DNA of 64,000 nt from Blastocladiella emersonii ATCC 22665 (taxonomy: Eukaryota; Blastocladiomycota; Blastocladiomycetes; Blastocladiales; Blastocladiaceae): positions 1,302,001-1,366,000 of the forward strand of contig JANHCV010000010.1 of the NCBI GenBank assembly GCA_025594325.1, read 5' to 3'. The notes under the pieces were generated by a model that worked only from the letters and a program-made list of their open reading frames with translations, was not told where the DNA came from and did not search any database. Both the position numbers and the translations under genes were made by a program. This document shows positions 20,884 through 33,316 of the stretch, piece after piece; position 1 is the first letter of the stretch; each line of letters starts with the position of its first letter.

Positions 20884-22849
20884 GCAAACCGGCTCGTGTG
20901 GTCGGCGATCCCGCCGCTCCCCGAGGACCAGCGCATCGACATCACCTTCGACCAGCTGCGCTACGAGGTCACACTCGGCGGCAGCGGCGGCAAGTCCGCC
21001 AAGCGGCGCACCATCCTCCACGGTCTCTCGGCCGCGTTCAAGGCCGGCCGGCTCACCGTGATCGTGGGCTCGAGCGGGAGCGGGAAGACGTCGACGCTCA
21101 ACGCGATTGCGGGCGAGACCACGTCGGGCCGGCTGACGGGCAACCTCTACCTGAACGGGCAGCGCGCGACGGGCGCCGACATGAAGCGCGTTTTGGGGTT
21201 TGTCCACCAGGACGACGTGATCCTGGCGACGCAGACGGTGCACGAGGCCGTGACAACGTCCGCGCGGCCGCGGCTGCCGTCGGACATGCCCGAAGCCGAG
21301 CGCGCGCGGCGCGTCGACGAGACGATCGCGATGCTCGGCCTCAACGCGTGCCGCGACTCGCTCATCGGGTCCGCGACCGCCAAGGGCATCTCGGGCGGCG
21401 AGCGCAAGCGCTTGAGCATGGCCATGGAGCTGATCACGAACCCGCCCATCCAGTTCGGGGCTCGACTCGTACAACGCGTGGTCCGTCGTCCAGCTGCTCA
21501 AGGACCTCGCGCAGAGCGGACGGACCGTCGTCGCGACGCTGCACCAGCCGTCGTCCGAGATCTTCCAGCTGATCGACGACCTCTGCATCGTGTCGCAGGG
21601 CGAGATTATGTACCTCGGCCCCGCCGCCGAGTCCGTCGCGTATTTCGCGCGCGCGGGATAACCGTGCCCGCAGTACTCGAACCCCGTCGACTACTTTTTC
21701 ATGGCGAGCCTCAACACTGCCGCGGGCGCGTCGGGCACCACCGCGTTCGGTGCCGCGCCGGGCCCGTACACGGCCGAGGACCGGATCCCGCGGCTGCTCG
21801 AGGCGTGGAAGTCCTCGCCCGAGTTCGCGCGCGTCATCAAGGCGATCGCGCGGCCGACGCGCACGGGCGGCATCTCGCGGTCGTCGTTCAAGTACAAGTC
21901 CGGATTCGCCACGCAGTTCCGGGTGCTGCTGTCGCGCGCGGCGCGCAACGTGGCGCGGCACCCGCTCATCGTTAAGGCCAAGTTCGCGCAGTCCGTGTTC
22001 ATCGGGCCGCTCGCCGCCGCGCTGTACTACGGGGTCGGCGACCGCAAAATGGCTGCGCAGGTGCAGGACCGAGCGGGCCTGCTCTTCTTCCTCGCGATCC
22101 AGCAGGTGCTCAGCAGCGCCATGGGTGTCGTCGCCATCTTCTCCGCGGAGAAGGAGGTGTTCCGCCGCGAGTACGGCGCGCGCTACTACCGCCTCCCAGC
22201 GTTCTTCCTGTCAAAGATGGCCGTCGAGCTCCCGTTCCAGATCCTCATGCCGGTCATCCTCGTCGCGATCCAGTACTGGCTCGTTGGCCTGCAACCCGAC
22301 GCCGTCAAGTTCATCATCACCTCGGCCGTCACCGTGTCCATGGCGCTGTGCGGGACCGCCATCCGCACGCTCATCTCAGCGTCGGTCGAGGACCTGCACG
22401 TCGCGCTCGTCCTGATCCCGCTCGTCCTGATGCCGCAGATCCCGTCGAGCGGGTACCTCGTCAGCGACATGCCTGACTACGTCGACTGGCTCAAGTGGCT
22501 CTCGCCCATGAGCTACGGCCTGGTCGCCTACGTCAAAAACGAGTTTGAGGGCATCTCCGTGTGCCCGACAGCTCGCGACGCGGACGACGTGCGCGCGCGC
22601 GGCGAGCGCGGGTGTATGCCCGGCGAGCACACGATCACGGCGCTCGGGTTCGACGACCGCGGGTCCGTCGTGATCAACGTGCTCGTGCCGTACGCTATGT
22701 GGGTCGGGTTCACGTTGATGTCGTACCTTGCACTGTGGCGCCTCGTGCGCAGCAACAAGCACGTTGAGATTGAGCCGCCATCGGGCAAGGTTAAGGTGGC
22801 GGCGGAGGAGGATTCGGGGCTGCTGCTTGGGGAGATTGCAACCGAATAG
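20810..22849 (+). pseudogene. ABCG-type (white/WBC) half transporter, broken
   Basis: A half-size ABC exporter with the order nucleotide-binding domain, then membrane domain. The Walker A motif is GSSGSGKTS and the signature is GISGGERKR. At about 21456-21457 the sequence jumps from NPPIQF to GLDSYNAW in another frame: the missing piece corresponds to Walker B and the D-loop start (LDEPTS). A 17-nt deletion accounts exactly for both the missing residues and the frame change. A second lesion, TAA at 21659-21661, replaces the Tyr of ARAGYPCPQYSNP. The membrane part (21701-22849) is open and typical: IPSSGYLVSDMPDY and WLSPMSYGLVAY. The 5'-most in-frame ATG option is a MYPKN exon at 20810 spliced to 20885, which is weakly supported. 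Without Walker B it cannot hydrolyse ATP. Confidence 0.8.
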
Positions 22850-24105
22850 TTTAGAGGCAGTGTACCGCTAGATTATCCTAAAAAACTGTGCAATGGTTAG
22901 CGACATCTTCCATGTCCATGTTTCGGACACTATCTTTGAAAGGGCGACTTGACGCTTTCGAGTCAACCGAGGTGGCAAGGCGAGCGTCGTGATGCGCCAC
23001 TTTGGGACCCGAGCGGCCTGCCGAGCGGCTGGGACACGCCTGTTTGTGCCACCAACTCTTGCATCCGGTGCATACCCAGTGGGTAGCTGCTGCAGCGAAG
23101 GAGGTCCGCGAAATCCAGCCCAAACGTCTCCCGCCGCCGCACGTCTCCCGTTTGCCTTGACCTATTTGGACGTGGCCGGTCGCTCTCCCTTGCCGGGCCC
23201 GCGGTCAATCGGGAAGTCAGCAAGTTGCGTGCCTCTACCGAAAGATCGGTACTGAGCCAACACGACACGAATAAGGGGGGAACGCAACCTTTTGCTCGCG
23301 CTGGGCCTTGGCCACAACGTCAGCAGAGCTGGCGGTTACTTCGCTGCCTGCACGGATTTTTGATCAGATGCTTTTATTTTTACCTGCCACTAGTCCGCAA
23401 GTATCGCCTTGCCTCGCCGAACCCTGAGCTCAACTTGCCTTTGTTGCGAGGCCACTGGGTCGATTGCAAACGCCATACCTGCCGCCCATTTGTCGCTCAT
23501 CGTCCCATCACCAAGGCGCACACCGACCATTGAACGGCTTTGAAACGTAAGCTCACAGTACCGGCTCATCCGGCCGCGGCCAGGGAGCACGTTCCATGGC
23601 CGCGATGAGGCGCGACGCGTCGCGACTCGCGCCACGAGCACGCGTTTAACACGTGGCCCTGCTGCATGACCATTCTTGCAAAAAGCATGACTGCGTTCAC
23701 GTGCAGCTGGCCCTGCTCTTCGCGCCCTGCCCTTCGCCCCGGCACACGTGTCCTAGGAGTGGACCAAGGTTGCTCGCCCGACCCGTCGCTCCGAGTGTGG
23801 CGCAACGCGGTCACATGATAGATCAACGCGTCTCGCGCCAAGTCTCGCAGCGCGAACGGGCTCGTCGGCGACCCCGGCTCTATGCGTCGGCTCACCGCCT
23901 TCAGTTGCGCGAGAACTTTGGCAGGAGCCAAGTCACTTCCGCTTTCCGAGGGGCACTCGCGGCTGCCATGGTATCGAGCTCACCCCCGGTCAGTGCATCG
24001 ACTGAATTCTTCCAGCACTGATCCGACCAGCAATCAAGAAGAAAACTCACACTTCAATATTCGACCATACTGCATGCTGCTCAACCCGGCCACCTCACCC
24101 GCCGC
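22850..24105. other. Intergenic, no gene recognised
   Basis: About 1.25 kb between the ABC pseudogene and RPN2, lower in GC than its neighbours. Short open frames on both strands show no motif or splice pattern I can support. I see nothing else in it. Confidence 0.4.
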
Positions 24106-27100
24106 TCACGCGTCGAACGGGAACTCGAACGGTGCGGGCGGGGCAGGCTCCGGTCCCTCGTCCGCGGCCGCGGCACCGCCGGCAGCCGCTGCTGCGCCGC
24201 CCTCGGGGGCCTTGGGCTTGCTGGCGCTGAGCTCGATAAACTCCTGGCTAGCGTCGGGCTTGACGCACTCGGCGAGGAGGATGCCGGACATGCGCGTCTT
24301 CTTGACGGGCACGTAGCGGGCCTCGGCGAACGACACGTGGTGCTCCTGCGCGGGGAGGACGCGCGTGAGGTTGGCCTTGGTCTCGAACGCGGGCTCCTTG
24401 GCGGGCGGGGTGTCCTTCTTAGCCTCGGCCGCCTCGGCGTGGGTGCCGACAGCGGGCGTCGCGGGGGCGGTCGCCGTGGTGGGCGACGCGGGCGCCGAGG
24501 GCGCGGCCGACGACGGGACCACGTCCATGGCCTCGGCCTCCTCCTTCTTCTTGGCGCGGGCCTTGGCCTTGGCCGTCGTCGACAGGGCCATCTGGACCTT
24601 CTCGACCTTCTCGGTGGTGGGCGGGGCCGTAGCGGGCGGGTACGCAAAGGCCGAAGGCTTGGCGTTGGAGACAAAGTCGAGCTGCGGGACACGCAGGTCG
24701 GCGTCGAGGGCAATGAGGGCCGTGGGCGACAGCGACAGCGAGAGGAACAGGGTGAGCGGGTACCAGTACCAGAACTGGAGGAACACGGCCATGCCGACGA
24801 CCGACAGCATGTTGTTGGTGCCGGACCGGGTGCGGAGCGAGATGTTAGCGTTGCGGCCGCCGGCGTCGAGGATGCCCTGGGCGAGGACCGCGCCGAACTT
24901 GGTGAGCTGCGCCTCGTGCTTGTCGGCGAGCACCTTGGCGAGGTGCGCGCGGAACTCCTTGACGGCCTTGTCCGTGTGCTGCATCTGGATCATGGCCTGC
25001 GCGATCAGGGCGCCCTGGCGCACGTAGTCGACGCTGTCCTTGAGCAGCGGCGCGAGCAGCTGCAGCGCCTCGGGCTGGTTGGTCGACGCGCACGAGATGC
25101 CGAGCGCGAGGCACGCGCCGTACCGCACGTTCGGGTTGAACGACTCGGACAGCAGCTCGACCACGCGCGGCACCTGCGACGGGTTGTTGCTGAGCACGAA
25201 CCCGATCGACGTCACGGCCGCGCGACGGACGTCGTCGTTCACGTCCGACACGGCCACGTGCAGGAGGCGGCGGAGCGCCTTGTTGTTGCCTGTGCCCGTG
25301 TACGCGAGGGCGACGGCGTAGATACCGCCGTACCGGATGAGGGCGTCCTTGTCGGCGAGCAGCCGGTCAATGGTCGCGTCGGCCTCCTCCTCCTTGCCGT
25401 ACATGATGAGCGCGATCCCGAGGGCGGCGCCGCGGATGATCTTCTCGTGCTGGGTGTCGTGCGCGTACTGGAGGAGCTCATCGACGGCCTGGACGTTGCC
25501 CGACCCGACCATGGTGAGGCCCATGGCGAGCCCGGCGGCCTCGCCGGCGACGGCGCTGTCCGTGAACAGCGTGGCCTTGAGGTCCTCGTAAATCTCGTGG
25601 TTGCCCGTGGCCATGCCCGATACGCCGATGCCGAGGCACGCGCCGTGCTGGAGCACCTCGTCGGTGGTGCCCTTGAGCGACTCGCGGAGGTACTCGAGGG
25701 GCTGGGCGTGGTTGGCGTTCATGAGGCCGAGCGCGTAAAGGGCGCCGCCCTCCGAGTACGGCGACCCGGCCACACCCTGCTGCGGCAGGTACGGCTTGAG
25801 CAGGGCCATGGAGTGCTCGAGGTTGCCCTTGTGGATGACGCCGAGGGCGGCCGTGGCCGAGAACTTGGACCAGTTGTTGGCGCGCGACAGCCACTCGAGG
25901 TTGTCGCGGAGGAACTGGTCCGAGGTGGTCCCGGCGTTCATGATGGCGTTGGCAAACGACACGGACGAGTGGTAGAGCGACGACCGGCCGTCGAGGAGCA
26001 AGCGCGACTGCTTGAGGATGAGCAGGTCAGCGTGGTTGTTGCGGTGCAGGAACTCGAGGTGCAGCTGGATCGTGGCCTCGCCCGACAGGATGCGGTGGAA
26101 GTGCTGCGCGGCCTTGGAGGACGAGGTCACGGCGCCGCCGACCTGGCGCAGGAACTGCTGCGACGCCGTCTCCTCGAGGTCAAAGGCGAGCTGGAGGGCG
26201 AGCAGCTGGTGGCGGTCGGACCCATCGGCGAGCTTGTCGAGGAGCTGGGCGCACCCGGCGTCGTCCTCGAGGGCGACGAGGCAGTGGCCCATGGCGAGGT
26301 AGTCGGGCTCCTTGAGCTCCGAGTAGAGCTGGACGAGCAGGCGCAGCACCTCGTTGCGGAAGCCGCGGTGCTGGACCACGTTGAGGGAGCAGTCGAGCAC
26401 GTACTGGAGCAGGCTCGCCGAGTCGCCCTTCTCGATGGCGGCCTTGATCACGTCGAGGCGGCGCGCCTCGAGGGCGATGCCGATGGCCTGGCGGAACTCG
26501 GCGTCGGCAAAGCACCGCTGGAACATGCGCTCGACCACGTCCTCGAGCGCCGGGCTGATGTCGACCAGCGTGTCGGACTCGAACTGCTGCGAGCGCAGGG
26601 CAATGTACTTGTCGATGCATTTCGCTAGCGAGGGTGGAGGAGTGGCGGTGAGTGGGAGTGCCGAGTGAGCGCGTGCCATGGGCGAGAGCAGTACCGATGA
26701 TGGTCTCGACAAACTCGGTCTTGGCCGTGAGGTCGAAGAGCTTGCCGGCGCCGAGGGCGAACGTGAGCGAGTCGTCAAACTCGCCGAGGTGGTAGTAGAC
26801 CTTGGACGCGACGAGGGCGGCGAGGTGGCGGTGCGCAAACTTGTCGTCCTCGAACAGGATCTCGCTACGCAGTTGCGGGGAGAGCGCGTCAGCGACCAGG
26901 ACAGGCAGCGCGAGGGAGCGAGCGACACGCACATGTTGGGCAGCGAGTCGGCAATCTCGGGCCAGAACTGGTCGACGAGGTGCTCGAGGTTCTGCAGCGC
27001 GTACAGCTTGAGGGCCTCGTCGTGCTCGTCGAGCAGGGCGACCAGGCCGCCTAGTGGGCGATCGTCCGTGTCAGCACACTCGCCCCACCGACTCGTGTGT

Positions 27101-27137
27101 CCGGAGCAGACGGACCAGCCGAGGTCAGGGCAGCCAT
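24106..27137 (-). CDS. RPN2: 26S proteasome regulatory subunit RPN2 (PSMD1)
   Basis: This is the large non-ATPase base subunit of the 19S particle, which holds RPN13 and helps dock RPN1 and the ATPases. Four exons are inferred: 27137-27116, 27050-26933, 26864-26695 and 26624-24106 (introns of 65-70 nt), giving 942 aa, close to the 945-953 of known orthologues. The N-terminus reads MAALTSAGGLVALLDEHDEA; then FAHRHLAALVASKVYYHLGEF. The central proteasome/cyclosome repeats are clear (GAALGIALIMYGKEEEAD; GACLALGISCASTNQPEAL). The conserved SVVGMAVFLQFWYWYPLT follows near the C-terminus, then a Lys/Ala-rich insertion and the C-terminal domain. It shares a 310-bp divergent promoter with the NOC1 gene. 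Confidence 0.95.
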
Positions 27138-27447
27138 GATGATGCGTGGAGTTTCGTTGCGTCGAGTGAGGAGCGGACGCGATTTCGCGCTGGAGCGAGT
27201 GTCCAGACGACAATCGGCGGGCCGAACTGACGCGGTCGGGATGAGCGACGCGCCGAAACGGCGTGATGACGCTGGCCCGCCCGAGCTGCGTGGCGTCAGG
27301 TGACGTGTGAGCGCCCCGCGACGGGTCCGCCCGGCCCAACGTGACCGCCTCGCACTCGACGCGCGCCACTCTCTCTGCCTCGCGCTCTCGGCGTGTGTTA
27401 CCGACCTGATCGCGGCAAGGCACAGTGGCGGCCACCACCAACACACC
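27138..27447. promoter_or_regulatory. Divergent promoter of RPN2 and NOC1
   Basis: Only 310 bp separate the two start codons, so both genes must be served from here. I see no TATA box or clear proteasome-type PACE element. The arrangement suggests coordinated expression of protein turnover and ribosome biogenesis, which is inference. Confidence 0.5.
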
Positions 27448-30276
27448 ATGAAGCAGAACCAGGGGAAACCGCAGCACCGCAAGGGCGGCAAGAAACCCGA
27501 GGCCGGTGCCGCCACGGGTACGGCGCCGGCCAAGGCCGCGGCGCCCGACCGCTACATTGTCACGCCGCAGCCGACGTGGCACGGGATCAAGTTCGAGGAC
27601 CAGCCGGGCCACCTCGTCCACCGGTCGCGCGGCGCCGCCGACGCGCGCCGCGACGTCAACTCGCTGCTGCTCCGCGGCATGGACCTGCTCAAGGACGAGG
27701 GCAAGCGCTTCTCCTCGGGTACGCCGCTCGCTCCTCGATCTCCTGTTCACTCCCGCTAACCGCGCGTCTCGACCAACGGAATAGACAAGACGCGCACCGG
27801 CGGCGACAGCGGGTTCATGCGGACCGTGCTCAAGGGCGGAACCATGACCGATCGGATTTCGGCGCTGACGCTGCTGGTGCAGAGTTCGCCCGTGCACAAC
27901 CTGCTCGCGCTCGAGCAACTGTTCAACATGGCGCGCAAGAAGAATCGGCGCATGATCGTCATGGTCATTGACGCGCTCAAGGACCTGCTGACGGGCGGCG
28001 GCCTTTCGGCGGGCACGGGCAGCGACGGCCTGCTGCCGTCGGACCGCCGCCTGCGCTTCTTCATCGACTCGGTGACGGGCGTCGACAACCCGAGCGACGC
28101 GCAGCTGGTGCTGTTCGCGTTCGAGGACCGGCTCAAGCGGCTCGTGTTCGAGTTCCTCGGCGCCCTCGAGCAGCTGTCGCACGACCCGCTCGTCTACATC
28201 CGGTCGCGCACCGCGTCCGTGTTCCTCGACATGCTCGCGTCCAAGCCCGAGCAGGAGCAGAACCTGCTCAAGCTGCTCGTCAACAAGCTCGGCGACCAGG
28301 AGCGCAAGCTCGCGGCCAAGGCGTCGCACCTGCTGCACCAGCTGACCACCGAGCACCACCCGGCCATGAAGCTGGTGGTCGCCAAGGCCCTCGAGGAGTT
28401 CATGATGCGCCCGCACGTCGGCGCCCGCGCCCACTACTGCGCCGTCATCACGCTCAACCAGATGATGCTGTCCAAGGACGAGGTCGATGTCGCGCAGTAC
28501 CTGATCGAGGTGTACTTTGCCTTCTTCAACAAGCTCGCCAAGGACGCGCAGGACGCCAAGTCGCCCATCGATCACAAGATCCTGTCGGGTCTGCTGACGG
28601 GCGTGAACCGGGCGTTCCCGTACGCCAAGGACGCGCTGGCCGCCGCGGGCGACGCGACGCTCGACAAGCATCTCAACACGCTGTTCAAGATCACACACTA
28701 CGACGCCTTCACGGTGCGCGTGCAGGCGCTGTCGCTCATCTTCCAGGTGATGCAGGCGTCCAAGCCCGACGTGGCCGGCCGCTTCTACCGGTCCCTGTAC
28801 GCGACGCTGCTCGACGCGCGCGGCGTGGTCGCCACCAAGCAGCTGTCCCTGTACCTCAACCTCGTGTACCGCGCCGTCAAGGCCGACCCGAGCACCGACC
28901 GCGTCCAGGCGTTCGTCAAGCGCATCCTGCAGCTCGCCGCCAACGACCGCCACGTCGGGTTCGTCATCGGGTGCCTGTGGATCGTCAGCCACATCATGCA
29001 GTCGCGCCCCGTCCTGTGGAACATGGTCAAGCTCGCCGAGGAGGAGTCGCCCGCGTCCGGCAAGCACTACGACCCGTTCCACCGCACGCCCGAGTTTGCC
29101 CACGCCGGCGCCGCGGGCATGTGGGAGCTCGTGCCCCTTGTCTTCCACTACCACCCGTCGGTCCAGGTGTTCGCGCAGTCGCTCCTCGAGGGCAAACCCA
29201 TCACGCTGCCCGCCGGCGTCGACCCGCTCGACACGTACACGCTGGCCAAGTTCCTCGACAAGTTCACGTACAAGAAGCCCAAGAAGAACGCGAAAGCCGG
29301 GCCCTCCAACAGCCTCGCGGCCGCGCTCAACCGGTCGTCGCGCGCCGGGTTCATCCCCGCGGGCGAGGACGACGCCACCTCGACCGCCGACAACGCGCCG
29401 AAACCGGCGGCCGTCATCAAGGTCGGCCACGGCCTGCCCGTCAACTCGGACAAGTTCCTCGCCAAGCCCGCGTCCGAGATCGCCGTCGACGAGGTGTTCT
29501 TCCACCGCTTCTTCACCAAGCAGTCGGAGCTGCGCCCCAAGAAGAAGGCCGCCAAGGGGAAGAAGTCGCTCGACGCCGACTTTGACAATGTCATCGACGA
29601 CGACAAGGTCGACTACTCGGCGCTCGATGCCGCCGCTGCCCAGGGCGGCGAGGAGTCCGAGTACTCGGACGTCGAGGAGGACAAGGACATTTTCGGCGAG
29701 GACGAGATCGAGCAGGCCATCATGAACTCGGCCGGGTTCTCCAAGTCGCACCTGTCCGGCGCCGACGGCGACAGCGACACGGACGACGACGAGCTCGCGG
29801 CGCTCGAAGCCGGGATGCGCGAGGGCGAGTCGGACGACGACGACGAGGCCGGGTTCGTCGATGTCGACGAGGACGACGACGAGGACATTGACCTCGAAGC
29901 CGCCTTCGCCGACGCGGCCGGCGGCGCGGACTCGGACGACGACGGCGAGGGCGCCGATAACGCGGCCGACTTTGACGACGAGGACGACGGGTTCGACTCG
30001 GACGACGACGCGCAGTCGCGGCGCAAGAAGGAGAAGGCGGCCAAGGGCAAGACCAAGCTCGGGTACTCGCTGTCCGGGTCCGTGTTCGCGTCGGCCGACG
30101 AGTTCTCGCGCATGCTCGAGAGCAACGAGGGGCTCGAGTCCGACGACGATTTCGGCGAGCTCGTCGCCGCCAAGGACGTCGGCAAGCGCAGCGCCAAGAA
30201 GCGCAAGGCGCCCAGCGGCCGCGGCGGTGGTGGTGGTGGGCGCGGTGGCGGGAACAAGCGTCGCCGCAAGCACTAG
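27448..30276 (+). CDS. Ribosome biogenesis factor NOC1/MAK21 (CEBPZ family)
   Basis: NOC1/MAK21 acts in the nucleolus with NOC2 in maturation and export of pre-60S particles. Exons are 27448-27718 and 27785-30276 (66-nt intron), giving 920 aa. The N-terminus is basic and disordered; PTWHGIKFEDQPGHLV and HNLLALEQLFNMARKKNRR are family landmarks. The CBF domain spans about residues 395-590 (ALSLIFQVMQASKPDVAGRF; HVGFVIGCLWIVSHIMQSRP). The sequence FAHAGAAGMWELVPLVFHYH and DFDNVIDDDKVDYS are also typical. A long Asp/Glu-rich tail and a Gly/Arg/Lys-rich end finish the protein. The start is the first ATG of the exon and follows the divergent promoter shared with RPN2. Confidence 0.92.
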
Positions 30277-30354
30277 TTCGTTAGCAGTAGTATACATCTC
30301 TTCTTTAGTCTGTGTGTGATCACCCCACGCGTATATTTATTGTTGACAGCTCGC

Positions 30355-33316
30355 TCACGACTCGGCCACTGCCGCCGCGCCCGCGGACGGTTCTCCTCCA
30401 CCGCTATTGCGTGCCGCCGCGAGCTCGCGCCGCAGCGCCTCGACTTCCCGCCTCAACCGCTCGTTCTCGGCGCGCAGGGACTCGTTCTCGCGCACCACGG
30501 ACGCGGCCTGCTGCGCCGCGCCCGCGAGCAGGTCGAGCAACCCGCCCGTCTGCGGCGGTGGGAGGGGAGCGGGGAGGGCGGGTAGTGCGGGTGCGGGTGC
30601 AGCTGCTGCTGGTGCGGATGGTGCGGGCGGTGCAGGTGGTGCAGGCTTCGCGACGGCGGGCGGTTCTTCGGCGAGCGGCGCCGGTGCCGGCGCGGCGGGG
30701 ACGGGGACGGGGACGGTGCTGGCCTTGGGACTCGTGAGGGGGGCAGCAGGTCCCGGTCCTGCCGGCGACGCACCCGCTGCAGCCGCCGCCGCCGCCGCGA
30801 CCGTGGCCGCGGCATTCGCGTTCCCCGACTGCGACCTAGGCCGCGCGCCGACACGGTCGGCGATGGACGAGAGGAGCGAGTAGGTCGCCTCATGCCGACG
30901 CAGGAGGACCTCGATATCCTTGGGCGCGAGGTTCGCCGTGCCGCTGCCGCCGGCCGTCGACGACCCGACCGTGAGCGTGGCGGGCGAGTCGCGGGACTCG
31001 CGGCGCAGGGCCGCGGTGACGGAGGGTTGGCGCGACAGGGGCGCGTGGGGCGAGTAGCCGACGCCGCCGGCGCCAGCGGTGCCAGAAGTGGTGGTGGTGG
31101 AGGTCGAGGTGGAGGTGGACTCGACGTTGTCGGCGAGACTCACCTCGAACCGGCCGCGCCGCTGGAGCGTCGGGACCTGCGACGCGGGAGGGGGCGGCTG
31201 CGTGTCAGCGGAGGGGGTCGACGTCGCGCTGCCGACCGATGCCGCGGCCGCGTTCGCGGTGACGATCCCGGACGGCGGCGAGAACGGCTTCCCCGTACCC
31301 GCCGCACTTGCCGCAACCGCCGCCGCCGCCGCTGCGGCGCCGGGCAGGTCGCTCGACGAAAGGTTGTCCGAGACGGAGAACCGGCCGCGCTTGGTCTCCT
31401 TTGGCGGGACGGCGGGCGGGGCACCCGCGCCGGCGGCGTCGATCCCGAGCCCGACAACCGCGTTCTGCTGCTGCTGCTGCTGCGCCGCCGGCGGCGCGAT
31501 CGCCATCATCTCGGCAGCGAGGAGCGCGGCGGGCGACGGGCCGGGGGAGTCGGGTGTATCAAAGTCCCACGAGATGGGCGCGTTCCCGCCGCCGCCGTGG
31601 CCGGACCCGCGTCGCGCATCACCCGGCGTCGCGTTGCTCCCGTTCCGCGGGGCCGCGGGCTGCGCGGCGCGGCGGCGCGCGCGTTCCGGGAGCGGCGGTA
31701 GGCCGGCGAGGAGGTGCTGGACGAGCCAGCTGGGTTTCTTGGCGAGCTTGAAGAAGGGGTGGCCGAGGACCTTTTCCGCGGTCGGGCGGCGCGTCGGGTC
31801 GCGCTGGAGGCACAGGTCGACCATCTCCTTGGCGGCCTTGGAGAAGCGGAACCGCGTGGCGTCGCGGTCGAGCGTGGGCGGGTCGTTGGACAGCGTGAGC
31901 ATCAGGACCTTGATGGGCGGGTATTTCGCGAGCGGCGCGTGGCCGCGGGCCATCTCGATGGCCGTGATGCCGAACGACCAGACGTCAGCCTTGAAGTCGT
32001 ACGACGCCTGCTCCATGACCTCGGGCGCCATCCAGCACGGGGTCCCGACAAACGTCTTGCGGGTGCCCTTGCGGTCGGCGGCCTCGAGGGACGCGGTCAC
32101 GCCGAAATCGGCGAGCATGGCGGTGCCGTCGTCGTCGAGGAGCACGTTGCCGGCCTTGACGTCGCGGTGGATGTGCCCGTTCTTGTGCAGGTAGTCGAGC
32201 CCCTGCAGCGTCTGCTTGAGGATGGTTGCGACGCTGGTCTCGTCGAGGCCCTCGGGGTACGCCGCCTTCATGATGTCCAGGACCGAGCCCGCCGCGAGAT
32301 ACGGCGTCACGATCAGCAGCTTGCTGTCGGCGACGAACGACGTGAAGACGCGCAGCACGTTCGGGTGCTTGCACAGCGACATGACCTGGGTCTCTCGCTA
32401 CACGCGTGCGCGGGTTAGAGCTCGTACGAAGCGTGGAGAGGGTCATAGAGCGTACCCGCAGCTCCTCGATCTGGTTGCGCTCGAACATGTCGAGGTCAAT
32501 AACCTTGATGGCGACGCGCCGGCGCGTCTTCTTGTACACGGCGCAGTAGACGGTGGCCGAGGACCCGTAGCCTACGCGACGAACACGCGCGCGAGTCAGT
32601 ACTCTCCCACACACACCACACCACACAGAAAACGCACCAACAGTCGTCTCCATCTCATAATCGTCGGGGTTACTCGACATGGGCTCCTCGACAACCGCAA
32701 CCGGCATCGTCGTCGCCGACGCCGCCGCCGCGGTCACGGACGTCGAGCTACTACTACTCGCTGTCATCATGCTGGACGTGGACCCGAGACTCGACAGCGT
32801 CTTTTTCCAGCCGGAACTCACGTTGGTCGACGACGCGCGCGACGGCGTGCTGGACCCGGACCCGGGACTCGCGAGCCCCGCCGCCGCGTGCACGGTCGCG
32901 CGCCGCGGCACGCTACTCGCGGATGACGGCGCGGGCGACGTGGTGCGCGCGGGCGGCGCGAGCGGCTGCTGTTGTTGGGGTTTCGTCGGCACGGGGGCCA
33001 CGACCGCGTCGAGAACGGCGCTCGACTCGGCCACGGGCGACAGGACCGTGGGCTCCGGCAGCACGGCGGCGGCGAGCGCGAGCGCGGCGGCGGCCGGGCG
33101 CGCGGTCTCGACGGCGAGCGGCGCGGGCGGCGGCGGCATCTCGGAAAGCTGATCCGGGGTCGAAAGGTTGGGCGCCGAGAGGGCCGCGCGGTCGAGGCGC
33201 GGGCTTCGCGACGAAGTCGACGACGATGGCGGTGCGTCAGCGGACGGCGCTTCCACAACCACGACAGCGGCAGCGGTGGCCGGCGACGTCTCGGTGGGAT
33301 CCGCCTGGTGCTGCAT
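30355..33316 (-). CDS. STE20-family kinase, FRAY/OSR1-SPAK type, with RFxV motifs
   Basis: A 945-aa Ser/Thr kinase from exons 33316-32638, 32571-32456 and 32397-30355 (66- and 58-nt introns). A disordered Ser/Pro/Ala-rich N-terminus of about 215 residues precedes the kinase domain. Landmarks are VGYGSSATVYCAVY, VAIKVIDL, HRDVKAGNVLL (about residue 337), DFGVTASL and the activation segment TFVGTPCWMAPEVMEQ, which is the OSR1/SPAK/FRAY form. FKADVWSFGITAIEMARGHAP and PPIKVLMLTLSNDPP also fit that group. Downstream come a WDFDTPDSP stretch, two RFxV motifs (GRFSV near 602, GRFEV near 681) and a C-terminal coiled coil (about 885-930). I see no CCT/OSR1_C domain. The family usually links osmotic or WNK signals to ion transport; that role here is inferred. 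Confidence 0.9.

Noticed and set aside
20626-20900. ADP/ATP carrier-ABC transporter fusion by splicing from about 20664 to 20885
   Set aside because: The splice would keep frame, but carrier-ABC fusions are unknown and both genes are damaged; coincidental phase is more likely.
24106-30297. A continuous 2063-codon minus-strand frame spanning RPN2 and the whole NOC1 gene
   Set aside because: Only the part to 27137 is RPN2. The rest is antisense to NOC1 and stays open because of the strong GC3 bias. Its translation is Val/Leu/Glu/Arg-rich with no domains.
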